Positions 36,574-50,530 are shown, counted from the stretch's first letter. The stretch is DNA of 64,000 bases from Steromphala cineraria (GCA_916613615.1 OU744720.1:75481338-75545337); one strand, 5' to 3'. Notes: generated from the letters alone by a model not told the origin. Translations and numbers: made by a program.

Positions 36574-36720
36574 CAAAACACTTTCCACAACACGTTTTAG
36601 GTTAAAACACTTTCCACAACATGTTTTATATTGAAACACTTTCCACAACATGTTTTATATTGAAACACTTTCCGCAACATGTTCTAAACTAGAACATGTT
36701 TTGATATTAAACACTTTAAT
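36574..36720. repeat. 29-bp tandem repeat, unit 3
   Basis: Four copies of the AAACACTTTCC unit, one fewer than in unit 2. Confidence 0.75.
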
Positions 36721-36819
36721 TTATGTGTTTAGGATTTAAACATGTTTAGATTATTTATGTGTTTAAAAAACAGGACAAGCTATGTCTTTGGCTTTGTGTT
36801 TAATATTAAAACACCATTT

Positions 36820-37490
36820 TTGCAATGTAACCTCGCTGTGACCTTGAAAATAATGTGAAGGTCACCAAAATCAACTGGGCCCGGTGCCTTTCCAATAAGA
36901 TGCTTCGTGTAAATTATGAAGAGATGGTTCCTGACAAGCCTAAAATGCAGGTTTCAACGTTGAAATTTCGCTGTGACCTTAAAAATAATGTGAAGGTCAC
37001 CAAAATCAACTCGTTCCGGCGCCTACCTAATCAGATGCAATATGTTAGTTATGAAGAGAATCCAGTGAGAGGTTCTTGAGATATCCTGCTGACAAGCCTA
37101 AAATGGAGGTTTCAATGCTGAAATTTTCAAAGCCTCGCTGTGACCTTGAAAATAATATGAAGGTCACCAAAATCGACTGGACCCGGCGCCTTCCCAATAA
37201 GATGCTTTGTGTAAATTATGAAGAGAATCCAGTGAATTGTTCTTGATATATCCCGCTGACAAGCCTAAAATGCAGATTTCAATGCTGTAATTTTTAAAGC
37301 CTCGCTGTGACCTTGAAAATAATGTGAAGGTCACCAAAATCAACTTGGCCCGGCGCCTTCCCAGTTAGATGCTTGGTGTAAGTTATGAAGAGAATCCAGT
37401 AAATGATTCTTGAGATATCCCGTTGACAAAGGTACAATTTCAAAGTTTCGTTGTGACCTTGAAATAAAGGTCAAGGTCATGAAACTATAA
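36820..37490. repeat. TGACCTT/AAGGTCA tandem repeats, unit 3
   Basis: Four full repeats and a partial one, one more than units 2 and 4; includes the variant CTCGTTCCGGCGCC. Ends in AAGGTCAAGGTCATG about 480 bp before the TATA box of gene 4. Confidence 0.75.
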
Positions 37491-37973
37491 AACTATAAAA
37501 CTGTACTGTAATTTGTATAAAGGCGTTTTAACTGTGTCTCTTTAACGTGCGCAAGGGTTCATCTAACCACCTACATGTAGGTCTCATTGGATAACTATTT
37601 CATACATATAAACAAGCGTGAAATAGCTGACAATGAAAATGTTATTACCTACAATGTATGTCCAAGTATTTCTTCCTTAACTGTACTCAAGCAGGGTTCC
37701 GACAGCGAGAATGTCGTTAAAAAGTTTACATATAAACTTAAGTTAACTTAAATTTAGACAAATGCCCTGACCTGTCATAACATAACTTTACTCGATCAAA
37801 GGCACGACAGCAAGCATACCGTTAAATAGTAATTATTTTGTTAGGGGCATTTCAGATAAGATGTTCGTTACGAGAAGATAATTATATTTATAGAGAGTAA
37901 AGTTAGTTTAATTAAGACAATTATTCGTCCTCTCATAACATAATAACTGTTATCATTGACTCGTGTGTTGATT

Positions 37974-37980
37974 TATAAAG
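37974..37980 (+). promoter_or_regulatory. TATA box of gene 4
   Basis: TATAAAG 205 bp upstream of the ATG of gene 4. Confidence 0.6.
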
Positions 37981-38178
37981 TCGCTTTCTGAACGCAACCT
38001 TTAAGTGACCTTTAGATAATTGCACTGAATGAGTAATCGGAGTATACTAACATTCTATTGGTCAATTCCCATATGATATTTCTGCCACATCACAGTTGAG
38101 AGCAGTTTCAGCAACAAAGGCCTTGAAACAGGATTAGACAATTGGAACTGAATGCAGCAACAGTAGCATATACAAGTC

Positions 38179-41100
38179 ATGGATTATAGTGATTACTCCG
38201 TGTTTGAGAACGTTTCTAGCTATAACACTTATGAGTACAACTATGAGGATCAAACGAACATCGATGCCTATGATATTCAGAGTATTGTAATAAACAGCGT
38301 GTTGATGTACATCGGACTCTGCACCAACATCTGGATGGTATGGTCCTTGTTCAAAACAAGACAGGCGGGCAGCAGGGCTCACTTCTACCTCCTCGCTCTC
38401 GGTATTACTGAGACGCTTGGATTAATCATCTACTGCTCCATGGAAATTGGCCTACGTGTAACCTTCACCTGGAATGGTGGACATTACGGGTGTAAGGTCC
38501 TCATGGCGTTACTGGAGTTCACCACGCTTGGAAATCTCATAATAGCAGGATTCAACGTGGATAATGTCATCACCCTTGCACGTGCACGATCCTCGAAGGT
38601 TCTCCGTAGGGTGATTCTGGTTCTTGCAATACTGTGCACTCTGTCACTTGCCATAATGCAGGTCAGTATATCCATACTTATGATCACAATTAATATTCTT
38701 TTAATAAAGCTTCTGTTCTTTTACGCCGCAATTCGTGGGTTCCGGCTGTGTCTCCTAGTGGAACAAATTGCAACACAAAATATTTGAACTTCCTTAGCAA
38801 ATGACAACGCTTCTCGCATATCACAATGCTTTTGGCGTGATTCAGTAGCCAAAATGATTACTTTAGAACAGCGTCGCTGATTGAACAAATAACTTTGATA
38901 ACCTCTAATCAGGCATCTCTCATTCTATCCCACAAAGTCGGTGTAATAAAACAAAGGCTGTATCAACATTTCAAGACTTGATCTGCCTCTGTGGGGAGAG
39001 AATGCACAATTAAAGAAAATAATGACTCCTTCCATGCAATCTTTTTGACATGACATTATCTGCATAATCTACTTAAATTGGTGTGCATTATTTTATTTGA
39101 GATGACATTATCTGCATAATCTACAAGAATTATTATACCTTTGCGGAAACAATACAGTAGACATTGCGGGATTCGAACCCACACCGTCGGCGTCTAGCAA
39201 CACAGATACTGATCGAGATTTACTCCCTATAACCTCGCTTGAGAGCGAGGCAATGCGGACAACAAAGGAATTTGTACCATTGCAGATAATGTGTTCCCCA
39301 ATCTAAATAAATTTAGATCAACAGATTTTTTATTTTGTCATACTTTTGATCTAAGAGTGACCAGTGTAAAAGGTTGTCCCGGTGACCTTTCGTATGCAAA
39401 CAAGAAAAGCCTTTAAAAAGGCATGCTTGGTGCCACAAAGGCAGATGAAGGAGATTGTGATTTGTCGAACAATTTGGGTGATAATATATACTACACTGGA
39501 TAACAGCAGTAATATTAACACGAGTATTACTCAAAAGTTAATTTCACAAAATTAATTTCTATCAACACGAATTGCTGTAAGTTATGAATATTTTTTACAT
39601 TCATCAACGATTGTTGGTATATTTCAAATCAAAACACACGAGGGTGATAATCTATTTATCATTCAAATTCACTCTTTTTGAGATCTCAGAGAAAAAAATG
39701 TAATCTCTTAACACAACAACACTAGATTTTCAAGACAGTGATGTGACAGTGACAGTTTATGATGTTATGGCATTGTGATGTTGTTACTTAAAGTAAAAGC
39801 ACTGCATGGGTTGCCATGTAGCATTGACAATGACAGGAAATTGTGCAAAACGTACTGCCAAAACCATATCTCCTTGTCATGCTGGTTCATTATTAACTGT
39901 AGTATTACAGATAATAAACAAAATACTTTCCGATGATCTGACGGGATTTCAACCCAGCTCCGCTGAGCTAAGCCGCGGCCTTATAGTAACCGTATGGAAC
40001 CAGCGATGTATTCTAAATATCACGAGTCAATTTCAGTAGCTGTGATAATAAATACATAAACAACGTAAACATTTAGTGACATCGTTAAGTATGACTTGTC
40101 ACGTGGTCGTAAGTGATCTACCTATTAGTAAACATAGGTCTATTTTCGATGTCACCATCGTTCTTACACACACATTACTTTTAAATCGCCAGGCGAGCCC
40201 AGCGTGAAATTAAATCGCGTGGGTTATAAAAAAGTGGATTCTGCGATTATTGAATGCGAAATAATGCTCTTATCTGGAACAAATGCAGACTCTTCATCAA
40301 ATGAAGATGTTTTTGATTGAGTCTGTTAACATTTATCAGCGTCTTTAATAGAAAATATTGTTTCTCTTTTAACATGACATTTAAAGCGAAATCATATTCC
40401 ACAGTTTAATGTGCCAAATATTTTGTATTACCCACATGGTGACGTAATGCATTTTTTGCTACAGCTCTGTTCATTGGTCTTTTGATTTGGATACAACACA
40501 GGTGATTGGCGCGGCTTCCCTTTGAAAATATCAAGAGTAATATAGAGAGAATTCAGAAAAGTTTTAGGAGAATCAAATCATAATACGTGGTGCCCTTTGG
40601 GGTATCAAGCAATAAGGAATTCGCGATTTGATCAATCAAATTCGACGTCACAAACAGTTCATAGTCGCACATTCAAAGTGTGTACGGAAGAAAATTATGA
40701 TAGTTAATGGCCTGTTCTCAATAACAGTGTGCATTGTGAAAAATAAATCTTGTTTTTGATACTGATAAGAAAACTATCAGTAGGTTGACTTTATTCTGAT
40801 GTTATGAATATTTTAGTTTTATGACTGACAAAAAAATCACTATATTTGGATGGATATGAAAGAAATTAGTACAAACGAGTTCAATAAAAAAAGGAGTTAG
40901 CTCCCCTTGCATGAGGATTGTCGTAAATATTGGCATTTATCATGCTCTAACTTTATGATTATTATTCGCCACGTTAGTATCTGTGCGATGTGCATTCAAC
41001 ATTTGTTATTGACAAGTAGCAAATACGCAAAATCATTTTAGAATGAAAAAATATAATCTATAATTACATCCAATACTATGGGAAACTGTTTTGTTACGCT

Positions 41101-43770
41101 TCTCTATGTACATGAAATAAAATCTCACTTTGTCTTTAATTACGATGATTAATACATCAAATATTGAATGTTCAGAAGTGTTGTACATAATCTTGTAAAT
41201 ATTTTTCTGTTGTAAGCTTTGATGCAATGTGATGTTTATATGTAATCTTCGGATACCACTGGAGGAAATAAAGACTCTCTCTCTCTCTCTCATCCGGTTC
41301 AAAAGATGTGCTGCTGAGTTTTTTTAACTTCCAGCGAGCTAGGGCATCTTTTCTGATTGGCCGAGCGGCTGATTTCAGAGGTCAGCGGGACCGCACGGGC
41401 CAATCTTAGATCAACAGTATGACCAAATATAAAACCTGTTTAAATTTTTTTAGATTATGTGTTCCCAAGAACATTGCGAATTTTTTTTACTATCTGAATG
41501 TCATGAACCTGATTATATGTTTACGTTTATCTATAAAACTGCACTTTATATATGAATCAAAGCAAAAGCACACAAAACCGTTAAAGCCCCTCGACAAAGA
41601 CACTTTGTGTCCGTGTAATGTACAGAAATATCTTTCAGTTGTCTCGGTATATCAACATTCATTTTTCAGGGTATCTGGTCTTCGACATATGAAGCAGGGT
41701 CCGAATTTAACAGTTCCAGGATTTGGTGCGCTAGGCCAAATACGATCATGCTGAGTCCACTCATTACTATATGGGTTCCTATTCTTGCCATCTTACTGTT
41801 TGGGGGCCCGTCTCTTTGTGTGTGGTGTGCCAGAAAAAGTGAGACTGCTCCCTTGTTGTATCTCCAACTACAGATCCTTTAAGGGACAGTAGCACGATTT
41901 AAGGGGAGATATAAGGTGAAATCAAATATATAATGTAAAGTTCAGGCATGCAATTCAGCTTTCTTATATCAAATAAGTTAAAGGTGTTCACATAAAAATG
42001 ACTGTCAATGGACTTTATGTGAATCTTTAAAATTCAATCTCTGACTATGGATGATTGGTTTCTGTTATGAAATTTTTGACATTATAAAACAAAAATCATT
42101 AAGCATAAACGTACAATCATAATTGAAATTTTTGAGAAAAAAAACGTGCTACTGCCCCTTTAATGTCTTACAGTGTGTAGCACGTATTACTCGACACAGA
42201 TTATTTGTAAATTGTTCCAAAAGATAATAATTAAGTAACCGAGTCATGCTATTAAAGGGTATTGTTTGCTGTGTTTGGTTAAGGTAGCCCATTATTTATT
42301 TTCTCTCTCTTATTTCAGATACCATTACCAACAGGGCAGAAAAAGCGGATGAAAGCAATGATGAGGCAAACTACATTGGTCGCGATTTTGGACTAGTCAT
42401 TGCATTAGGTGAGAATAAACTTCAATTCGTTAAGACGTTCACCGTTTCGTAGGAAGTAAATGTATTCAAAATGAGTTCCTCTTTTAAAGCAATGTTCTAA
42501 AAAGAAGCACAACATACCCATAAAATAAAGCTTCTGTCGATTATTCTATTTATACAATAACTGTGTTGTATTTCTTCATACCTCACTTATAACAAGGTAC
42601 TATGATTTCAGATGTTTTGTTCCTCTTATGCTGGACACCCCTCCTGGCGTATTTTGTACTAGGAGGCTATTATGGGTAAGACGACAGACACACTCTCCTT
42701 GCATGAATGTGTTGCACACATATTTTGAATGAATCCATGGCACAACTAGGTTTCTTAGCCACCCCTCATCGTCATTACGAAGGAAACTCAAGTATTATAT
42801 GCACGATTAAACGCTCGTACAAAAAGTAAAATGGAAGTGACATATGCGGTAAGAGACATTTAAATAACACCATTAGACCTTTTTGTCTTGATGTATGAGT
42901 TGCTTCTAATGTAAGTTGCACATATTTTTATAGAAGAGATAAGTGAGAAGGAGACGTACAAGGTCATGAGCTGCCCCGTAGGGTGAAAGGGGAAGTCAGT
43001 TCAATTTTGTCGGACCGTCTTGCGAAAAGAATTCTTCCATCCATTTTTTATCAATCTTTGTGATACTTAATTCCGTCACAAGTGACACTAATAACGCAAG
43101 TTCAGGTTCATACAGTTAATTGTAACTAGATATCTAACACGTATAATTTTCTTATAAAACCTTCTATCACTTGGCGTCATGTTTCTGAAGTTCATCTTTA
43201 AGAGACAAATCGAAATTAAGAAATCTTTAAACCTGACAGAGCTTAAAATGGTTATTGACGAGCAATCACTTCTGTTCTCAATAAGTAAATATTTATACAG
43301 TATCAAATACGTATTGTTACTTACGATCTTTCTATTTGTTTCAGCCCAACCGCCTTGATTCATGTGATCCTCTCCTCGCTTGCTACTGCAAATAGCTGTC
43401 TCAATCCACTTGTTTATGGTAAGCAGATGAAATATTTTTTATTTTCGCGACATGATAACAAATCTTATGTCGTAACGGTGAAGCTTTGCTGAAAGCAACA
43501 AAAATAAACCGAATTTCATTACATCAATTAGATGGTAAAATTTAATTATTTAATTGAAAAGCTGGCTTGAATTGTGTGTGTGTGTTCTTGTAAAATATTT
43601 TAATTCAATTTTATATGCAATTGAGACCAATATAATTATTGATATTTAACGGATCCTTTTTTGTTCACTCTAATAATTGGGTTGAATAAAGTTGTTAACA
43701 TGTGCTTTATGTTTCAGCTGTTTGCAACTGTTTGGCAAAGCGTCAGAATAGAGTGTCTCCAGGATTGTAA
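38179..43770 (+). CDS. GPCR gene 4, class A orphan receptor, 310 aa
   Basis: Exons 38179-38661, 41670-41838, 42319-42408, 42612-42675, 43345-43418 and 43718-43770 (TAA), GT-AG, phases 0-1-1-2-1, intact. Exon 1 encodes the same 161 residues as gene 5, with GITE in TM2 (GISE in genes 2 and 3) and IIAGFNVDNV at the end of TM3. Exon 2 has the gene 3-type TM5 (LITIWVPILA) and a private ECL2 change, SSTYEAG for SSTIEAG. DRY is DNV; CWTP and NPLVY are intact. Intron 1 (3,008 bp) carries the 2-kb transposon. If intron 1 is retained the frame runs on for 41 codons (202 aa in total), longer than in genes 2 and 5 because a stop has become AAG. Confidence 0.9.
39160..39270 (-). mobile_element. tRNA-like SINE fragment in intron 1 of gene 4
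   Basis: B box on the minus strand at 39169-39180; orthologous to that at 10978-11090 and adjacent to the left end of the 2-kb transposon. Confidence 0.45.
39300..41456. mobile_element. TIR transposon in intron 1 of gene 4
   Basis: Same element and site as 11115-13154: AATCTAAATAAATTTA at the left, the mirror blocks with TAGATT at the right, ATGTGTTCCC duplicated at the edges. It is about 115 bp longer, mainly an AT-rich insert near 39560-39670. No transposase. Confidence 0.8.
41883..42159. mobile_element. TTAA MITE in intron 2 of gene 4
   Basis: Same insertion as in genes 2 and 3, TTAA at 41879-41882 and 42160-42163. Confidence 0.8.
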
Positions 43771-43861
43771 ATCTTCTGTTGAATCCTCATCTCACCTCGG
43801 CAGATCTTAATTGCTTACGCATTTGTTGTACATTCTAAGTTGTCACTGAATTCTTTTAATT

Positions 43862-44247
43862 ATTCCCCCGACCAACGGTCCGGGTATCTAGTAATACCAA
43901 CGATTCCGTGTGTGTGTGTGTGAAATTTTGCACATGTCTTCTACCCTACAAGGAGGGGTGCAGTGCGAAGTTACAGCAAACACATTTGTCCAACCTATTA
44001 CGGGAAAAACTTTTCATCTGATTCTTTTCACATTTTGCATGTGTCTTCTTCCCTACTAGGAGCGGTGCAGTGCCAAATCAAAACTAAAATTGATAAGGGT
44101 TTTTTTTTGTTTTTTTTGAACAAAATTCCATTTTTTTGATTAGTCATTTTTCTCAATTCCTCTTTGGGGGTCAAATGCTGTGCAAGAGATGACTACATTG
44201 AAAGTAAAAAATAATTCAGTTAGTCAGGGATGCACGGTCGGGGGTAT
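43862..44247. mobile_element. TIR element with ATTCCCCCGACC end, after gene 4
   Basis: Orthologue of 15581-15970; the left end has one change (ATT for ATA), the right end is GGTCGGGGGTAT. Confidence 0.65.
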
Positions 44248-44994
44248 TAGTGAGCCACGCTCACTTTTAGCTTGTTCATATTCCACTAACTTTGTAATTT
44301 CGGATAAGTCATTAGTTAAACAATTGCTTTCGAGAACTATTTATTTAAAATGTAGGATTCATTGTCTGTAAATGTTTTTTTGACGCTAAGAAAGGACTTA
44401 TGAAATACATTATCAATTTGCTTCTTATATTGTTTTTGCACACAATAAAATATACATGCATGAATTTTGAGTCGGCTTTGTACATTCCATTCCATTAACC
44501 AATAAAATCAATGATTCAATTCATCGATAAAAGTTTCCAGTGAGTGCACATAGTTACTGACTGTGCACCAGAAGATGAGAAAAATACTCAATGGGCGACT
44601 TAAATGAGTACAGAGTTAAACTCCGTTGTTGTACGTATTTTTTCCAAAGCTTTTTAGCATCTTTTGATCCCCATTAAAACTAAAATTCTTAAGCAACGTG
44701 TGTATGTTCAACTAGGAGATAAATCCATTCAGCTTTAATTTTTGGGATGCAATGTTTTGCATCCTTTACCCCTAAATTTAATTTCAAACCGAACTTGCCA
44801 GATTTGAAATGTTTAACTACATTGTACATACAACAACAAAATTGAAAACAGTATGGATTTATCTCCATTTAACATGACTGACTAGTAAAATAGTAAGAAA
44901 CTATTTTGACTTGCGCAACATTGATGTGATTAGGTTTATCCAGTGCAAACCGGTTCCACTCACTACGGTAAAGTCCAAAATCACGGGTCGACCT

Positions 44995-45491
44995 TATAAG
45001 GGACCACAGGGCCACAATAGCTACAATTTATTATCCTCACTAGTCAAGGAGTCTGTACACAAAGTTTCAGCTTTCTAGGCCTTATATTTCTAGAGAAGAA
45101 TAAGAAAATATGTTTTAGGGTGTGGCCTCTGTGGCCCTTATAAGGAATCACAGGGCCACCAAAGCTACAATTTATAATCCTCACTAGTCAAGGAGTCTGT
45201 ACAGTATGTTAGAGCTTTCTAGGCCTTATGCTTCTAGAGAAGAAGATGAAAATAGGTTTTTAGGGTGTTAATTTGTCCCTGTAGCCCTTATTAGGGGCAA
45301 AAGGGCCACCAAAGCTACAATTGTTAATCCTCACTTGTCAAGGAGACTGTACACCAAGTTTAAGCTTTCTAGGCCTTATGGTTCTGGAGAAGAAGTCGAA
45401 ATTCCACAAAGTTTACGGACGGACGGACGCCTGACACAATGCCATGCCATATGCCCATCGGGCCTTACAGGCCAGATGAGCTAAAAAAAAA
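44995..45491 (+). repeat. 145-bp tandem repeat, unit 4 copy
   Basis: Three imperfect repeats plus the GGACGGACGC and GATGAGCTAAAAA tail, as after genes 2 and 3. Confidence 0.8.
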
Positions 45492-45756
45492 GGATAGGGT
45501 CGTCATTTGACGAATCACTGTCTAGAATATTGATTTTGTTTACCTGTGATTTTACATCTCGCAAAGCAAAACTTACTGTTACATGAAAAATGGACAAACA
45601 ATGGGCTTATTTCATAAAAAAATATAGTTTTCCAGAATTTCGACATGTCTATGATTTTGAAATTCATATTGCCGTCGCCCACAAGACTTATGTTAACAGT
45701 AAGTTCACAGAGTGTATTTTATACGTGCGGAACCAATCAGAAGGCAGTATGTGTAG

Positions 45757-45866
45757 GATATGGTCCGAAAAGTCTCCATTAGTTTGGCACGAGGGACTTG
45801 TCTTAGGCCGTTAGTCCGTGGACGAGTCCCTCGTGCCAAACTAATGGAGACTATGAGGACCAAATC
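45757..45866. repeat. Long inverted repeat (foldback), unit 4
   Basis: Counterpart of 17469-17577. The inner arms are here perfectly paired (GGCACGAGGGACT against AGTCCCTCGTGCC), where unit 2 has one mismatch, so either copy may have been corrected. Confidence 0.85.
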
Positions 45867-46690
45867 TCACTTAAAGCAAAGTCACTGTCAACTGTTGGAG
45901 TTCGATTGTTTAAAGGGTTTGAAAACTGGTGTCCCTAACGCTCAAACTCAACTCTCCGCGTTAAACTGTTGGAGGGCTATCCTGTTTTATTAGCCTTAAC
46001 TTCACGTGCATCATCGCAGTTCACGATTAAACCTGATTGAACCTGACACGTAAACATGGTTAGCGAAAACGATGAACATTTCACTACACAAAACAGTGTT
46101 CAGTGTAGTGTATAATATCGGTAATATGTTATGTACAATTTGCTCTGCGGGTTGACGACAAACACCGGAACCTGTGTGTCAACCCCAACTCACAGTCTTA
46201 ATTTACTGTCTAAAGGTAATTCCTTAAAAATATGTCGAACATAGATATGATTAATTGAAACAACTTTCCATAATCACCCACGTAAAACTTCATTTAATGT
46301 TTAATCAGTTTATCAATATTACTTGATAAGGAGTTTTGACAGAACTTCAGTTAATCAAAATATTCAAAGATATATAAATAATAGTTATCATATCTCAAAT
46401 GAAAGCTATAAAGTTGACTTCTCCTTTGTAGATTGATTACATGTGTCTTTGGATTACATATTAACGCATTGTTGAATTTTCACCTCGATATTGAACAATC
46501 GATAGCTAATTATTTTTAGTTGAATTGAACTTGAAAGAGTTGCCTTTACGTTCTGGATTCCTGAAGTACACTAAGGATTTTCGTAACAGAGGACAATTCA
46601 CATATAAGGCAATAGCAATCCGGAAACAAAACAACCAGAGAGGAGTCTACGGCTCAAGGAAAAGTATATGTCACTCCGGTAATTTATTTC

Positions 46691-47307
46691 ATGATGCAGT
46701 TTTACCTAAGTCCTATATTATTAGGTCTTGTTCACCATCTGGAAAAAAAACCTTTCGAACACAATCTTGATTCCATTGCTTGTTTACATGATATATATCT
46801 TATGATACAGCAAGATGTTGTTTGCTTCAACATTTCATTGTATTGATAATTAGTCTGCAAAAAAAGTATGCAGATTACACATTCATACATATACCATTTG
46901 GTCATTTGTTAATAGGGGATTTTGCATCTTGTTGAATTTATTAGCTATGACCAAATACATTACTATTTATATAATTGCGAAGTGATTGAGTTGGATATCA
47001 ATGAAAATCGTGTACTTTACATCTGCTTTCTGTTTCTTTGTAACCACTCTAAATATTGAAGATGATTTGTTGGTTTTGAAATAAAATTCCCTTTAAAGTT
47101 CTTTTCTTAAAATACCGTTTCTTTACAGGCCTGTTTCTGGAATGTGACGCTTCAGTATGTAAAGAAGGATGTATAGAGAACATCTTCAAAGATGAAGGAA
47201 TGTGCCAGCGAAGTACGGGATGCCCCTGTACACCCCTCACTAACACAACAGATGACGTACCTACTCTGACGTCGTCATGCAATACCACGATGAAAAGGAA
47301 TATTTAA
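46691..47307 (+). CDS. Candidate small secreted Cys-rich peptide gene, unit 4
   Basis: Counterpart of 18403-19032. 5' exon 46691-46724 (MMQFYLSPILLG, again hydrophobic, phase 1 but with the weak donor GTCTTG), terminal exon 47129-47307 with the same acceptor, six Cys in the same spacing, stop TAA four codons earlier than in unit 2 and AATAAA at 47353-47358. The upstream in-frame ATG of unit 2 is ACG here, so the inner ATG is the better start. Both copies keep the frame, but non-coding DNA between the units is almost as similar, so conservation alone does not prove coding. Confidence 0.4.
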
Positions 47308-48469
47308 CTTGATTTGGACGATTGATGGAACAATTGTGAACATTTCATCCTGAATAAATGTTTGACTTGTGTTTGTACTTCGCTTCGTCTCAGATGAACA
47401 TGGTATGACATTAATCTTTTGAAATGAAACTAAACAACGGTTGCGTTTTGGCGATAAACTCACAACTACATGTACGACACACAGTACTATTGGAGATTGA
47501 ACATTAGTTAGAAACTAATGGAGGGGAAACAGACAGTACATAACTTATTGGAGACAGCCATAAAATCATATTCTGACGCAATTAAACTAATGTTTACATA
47601 ACTTTGTTTAAATTTCAAACTAGTTTTCGTGTCATGTTAGAATTGTAGCTATTCTTAAAACAAAGTTACGTAAACATTAGTATAGTTTTGTTTTCGTACT
47701 TCGCTGGTGAAAGTCTCCAATAGTTGACTAATTTACTGAAGGTCTCCAATAGTTTGTTTGACCGATGCCAAGAATGTTGCCGTCGAAATCAATGCGCTCG
47801 AACGCAACTGCCTGAATCCCGAGAAAAGTGCTGAAATCCAAACGTGCGTGCAAAACTAATGGCGACTTGGACGTAACCGGCCAACAAGCATCGCAAAATT
47901 ATATGACGTGTACGGTTTATTCAAGGAAAATAGAGTAATCTAACAAAAACGAAAATAAGGTATTTCAAACGCAAGAAACTGGAAATAAAACGCTTGTTAT
48001 GCGAAAAAATAAACGATCCTATCTAAAACAGTATTTAGAATGTACAATGCATATTACAAATAAGTTAATCAGATATAACAGTTCATGGAAGATTATTAAA
48101 ACATTATAAAAGGACTAAAACAAATATCTTTATAAAAAGAAGAAATATAGTTATTGTTGGACATATGTCCTGATTATTGGATAAATGGGTTTTTTTTCAA
48201 GATGCTTTTCACCTGATATGGAATGCTTATGTAATGATACCGTTAAGTTGATACACGATTATATTATTTATACCTTATAACGAGATTATATCATATATAT
48301 TAATTTTGTGTTGATATTATCTCCATCGAATGAATTTTTAATCACCAAATTCAAATGTCTCTTATTGCCTTAACTAAATGCTAGGTATTCAACTATTCAA
48401 CTAAGTAGTCTATATGAATTCTTATGTCATTACCAATTATCTTTTTATTAATTTCTTAAAGGGGCAGTA

Positions 48470-48807
48470 GCTCGTTTTAAAAATTTTTTTAAAATATATT
48501 TTGTTTTCACTGATAATTGTAAGTTAATGTAAAATAAATTATTTTGACAGTGTCAAAACTCTCATTACACAAGCCAATCATCCATAGTCAGAGGGCAAAG
48601 TATGAAGATTCACATGAAAATCATTTTGTGTGAACACTTTTTATTCATTTTCTGTAAGAAAAAGAAATCGCATGGCTAAATTTTACGTTTTATATTTGAA
48701 TTTCTTCTGCTCCATTTAGTTTGAATACATTGTCTTTCAATTGGAACCATTATTTTCATTTTCCTGACATCACCTTGTATTCCCCCTAAAAACGTGCTAC
48801 TGGCCCT
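48470..48807. mobile_element. TTAA MITE inside the unit 4 insertion
   Basis: Ends AGGGGCAGTAGCTCG and ACGTGCTACTGGCCCT, TTAA on both sides. Internal sequence resembles the copy at 5823-6182. Confidence 0.8.
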
Positions 48808-49393
48808 TTAAATTAGGATTCTTCTCTTAATCATGAATGATAATTCAAAAATAGGATATGGTGCACGCTATTTGTTTCGTGTTTGTAATTACGATTGGGG
48901 ATGTTCTTGTTTCTTTTTATTTAAGCGTACTACTTCCAATTAAGGATATATATATATATACCTATATCACTGTGGATTACTAGATGTCCATTTCCCCAAT
49001 AGGATTACCCTTTCTTAGTACTGATGTTTATTATTCACCGACACAAAACTAAATATTGCTCCATTTATTGCAAACAAATGATATAACTAAACTTTTAAAA
49101 TATAAGAAATATATCAAATGAAATTAAATAATATACATTAAATGTAAAATGTGTAAAATGCATTATAGTTTCGACGAAGTAAATGATTGTAAATCATATG
49201 GAAATAATGTGTACTTACTTGGCAAAAATATTCTGTACTGATGTTTACTTGACAGGGGAGTGTTTGAAACTAACAGTCAAGAAGATCATGAAATACATAT
49301 AGAGCATAAGTCACAATTAGATTTGCACATGAAAAGTTGCGTTGTGGCGATCATTCTTGCAGCAGGAACTCGTTTACTTAAACTTTGTTTTAA

Positions 49394-49511
49394 GTAGGAG
49401 AATGTCCTCAAACTGGCCATTAGTTTTGCACGTGGGGCATGTTTTCGGCCTAACGGCCTCAAACATGCTCCACGTGCAAAACTAATGGCCAGTTTTCGAA
49501 CATTCTCCTAC
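49394..49511. repeat. 118-bp near-perfect hairpin
   Basis: Two arms of about 57 bp, GTAGGAGAATG at the left and CATTCTCCTAC at the right, meet at GGCC-TAAC-GGCC with almost no loop. The arms contain GGCCATTAGTTTTGCACGTG and its mirror. Only a handful of mismatches. Confidence 0.9.
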
Positions 49512-50294
49512 ACGTACATTTCGTGATCGTAGTGTGTGGGGGTAACAAAAAGGCCTGAAAAGAGTAGAATACTTTGCAATTCTCATTATGCTAGTAAATT
49601 CTTCAATTATAGCCGAAAGTTTTCTCTTTATATACTTTTTGCATGTAAGAGTTCAGGCACTTAATCCCGCATTTTGTAGCGTTCATTTTAGTTATTTTAT
49701 GGCATATGAAGAATTTTATACTTATTTGAGCTTTCTTTTGTTGATTTAAAATACTTTCAAAATATTATTTTATTCGGAATAACCTACAATAATTAAGGGA
49801 GACGACCTTAGTGACAGTATATTATAACCATCCCAAAAAAAGTATGCTAGATTTGAGTAGCAAAATCTTAGCCTGGAGACACAAAATAATGAAAGCATTT
49901 CGAAACTCGGCCAGAAGGCAGGGGAGGTCGGGGCATAATGGAGACCTTAAAGATAATACTGTTGTGCTTTGATACAAACGCAAATGGCATAAGTCATGAT
50001 ATATTTCAAAATGCCTCACATATTTATCCTGAAATGCTAAGTTTATTAAACACTTGTTTTATTGAAAGTCGTAAAACAGGCATTTCGTAAATGCCAAAAT
50101 TCACACGACTCATTATAACTCACGGTATGGCTATTTAACCAAAAGCCACAGTATTTCATTTGATATTTGTGTCACACATTGTCAATGTTCCATCGAAATC
50201 TTTATGAATGTTCCTTTCATTTACTTAAATCACTTGGTGAAAAGAAGACTTGCTTTATCTTACCTATTACACTGCAAAAATGGCGTTTTGACTT

Positions 50295-50530
50295 TAAACA
50301 TGTTCCGTACGTGTTTACTCAAAACATGTTTTGAAATGTGTTTATATGCCAAACACATAAATTTGTATGTGTTGTAACTCAAAACATGTTTCGATTTTAA
50401 ACATGTTGCGTTATGGTAACTAAAGGGCTTTTTAACTCTAAACATGTTGTAACTCGCAACATGTTTTGAAATGTGTTTATATGCTAAACACATGAATTTA
50501 TATGTGTTGTAACTCAAAACATGTTTCGAT
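50295..50530. repeat. AAACATGTTT-rich repeats, unit 4
   Basis: Counterpart of 20284-20612 with one repeat fewer. Confidence 0.75.

Larger units (their letters stand above)
47655..49513. mobile_element. 1.86-kb insertion specific to unit 4
   Basis: Units 2 and 3 read GCTATTC directly followed by GTACATTTCG; in unit 4 this block lies between. Its first 35 bp are an imperfect reverse complement of 47578-47612, making a foldback, and its right end is the hairpin at 49394-49511. ACTAATGG/CCAATAG motifs recur in it. It contains a 338-bp TTAA MITE and no credible frame. Confidence 0.6.
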
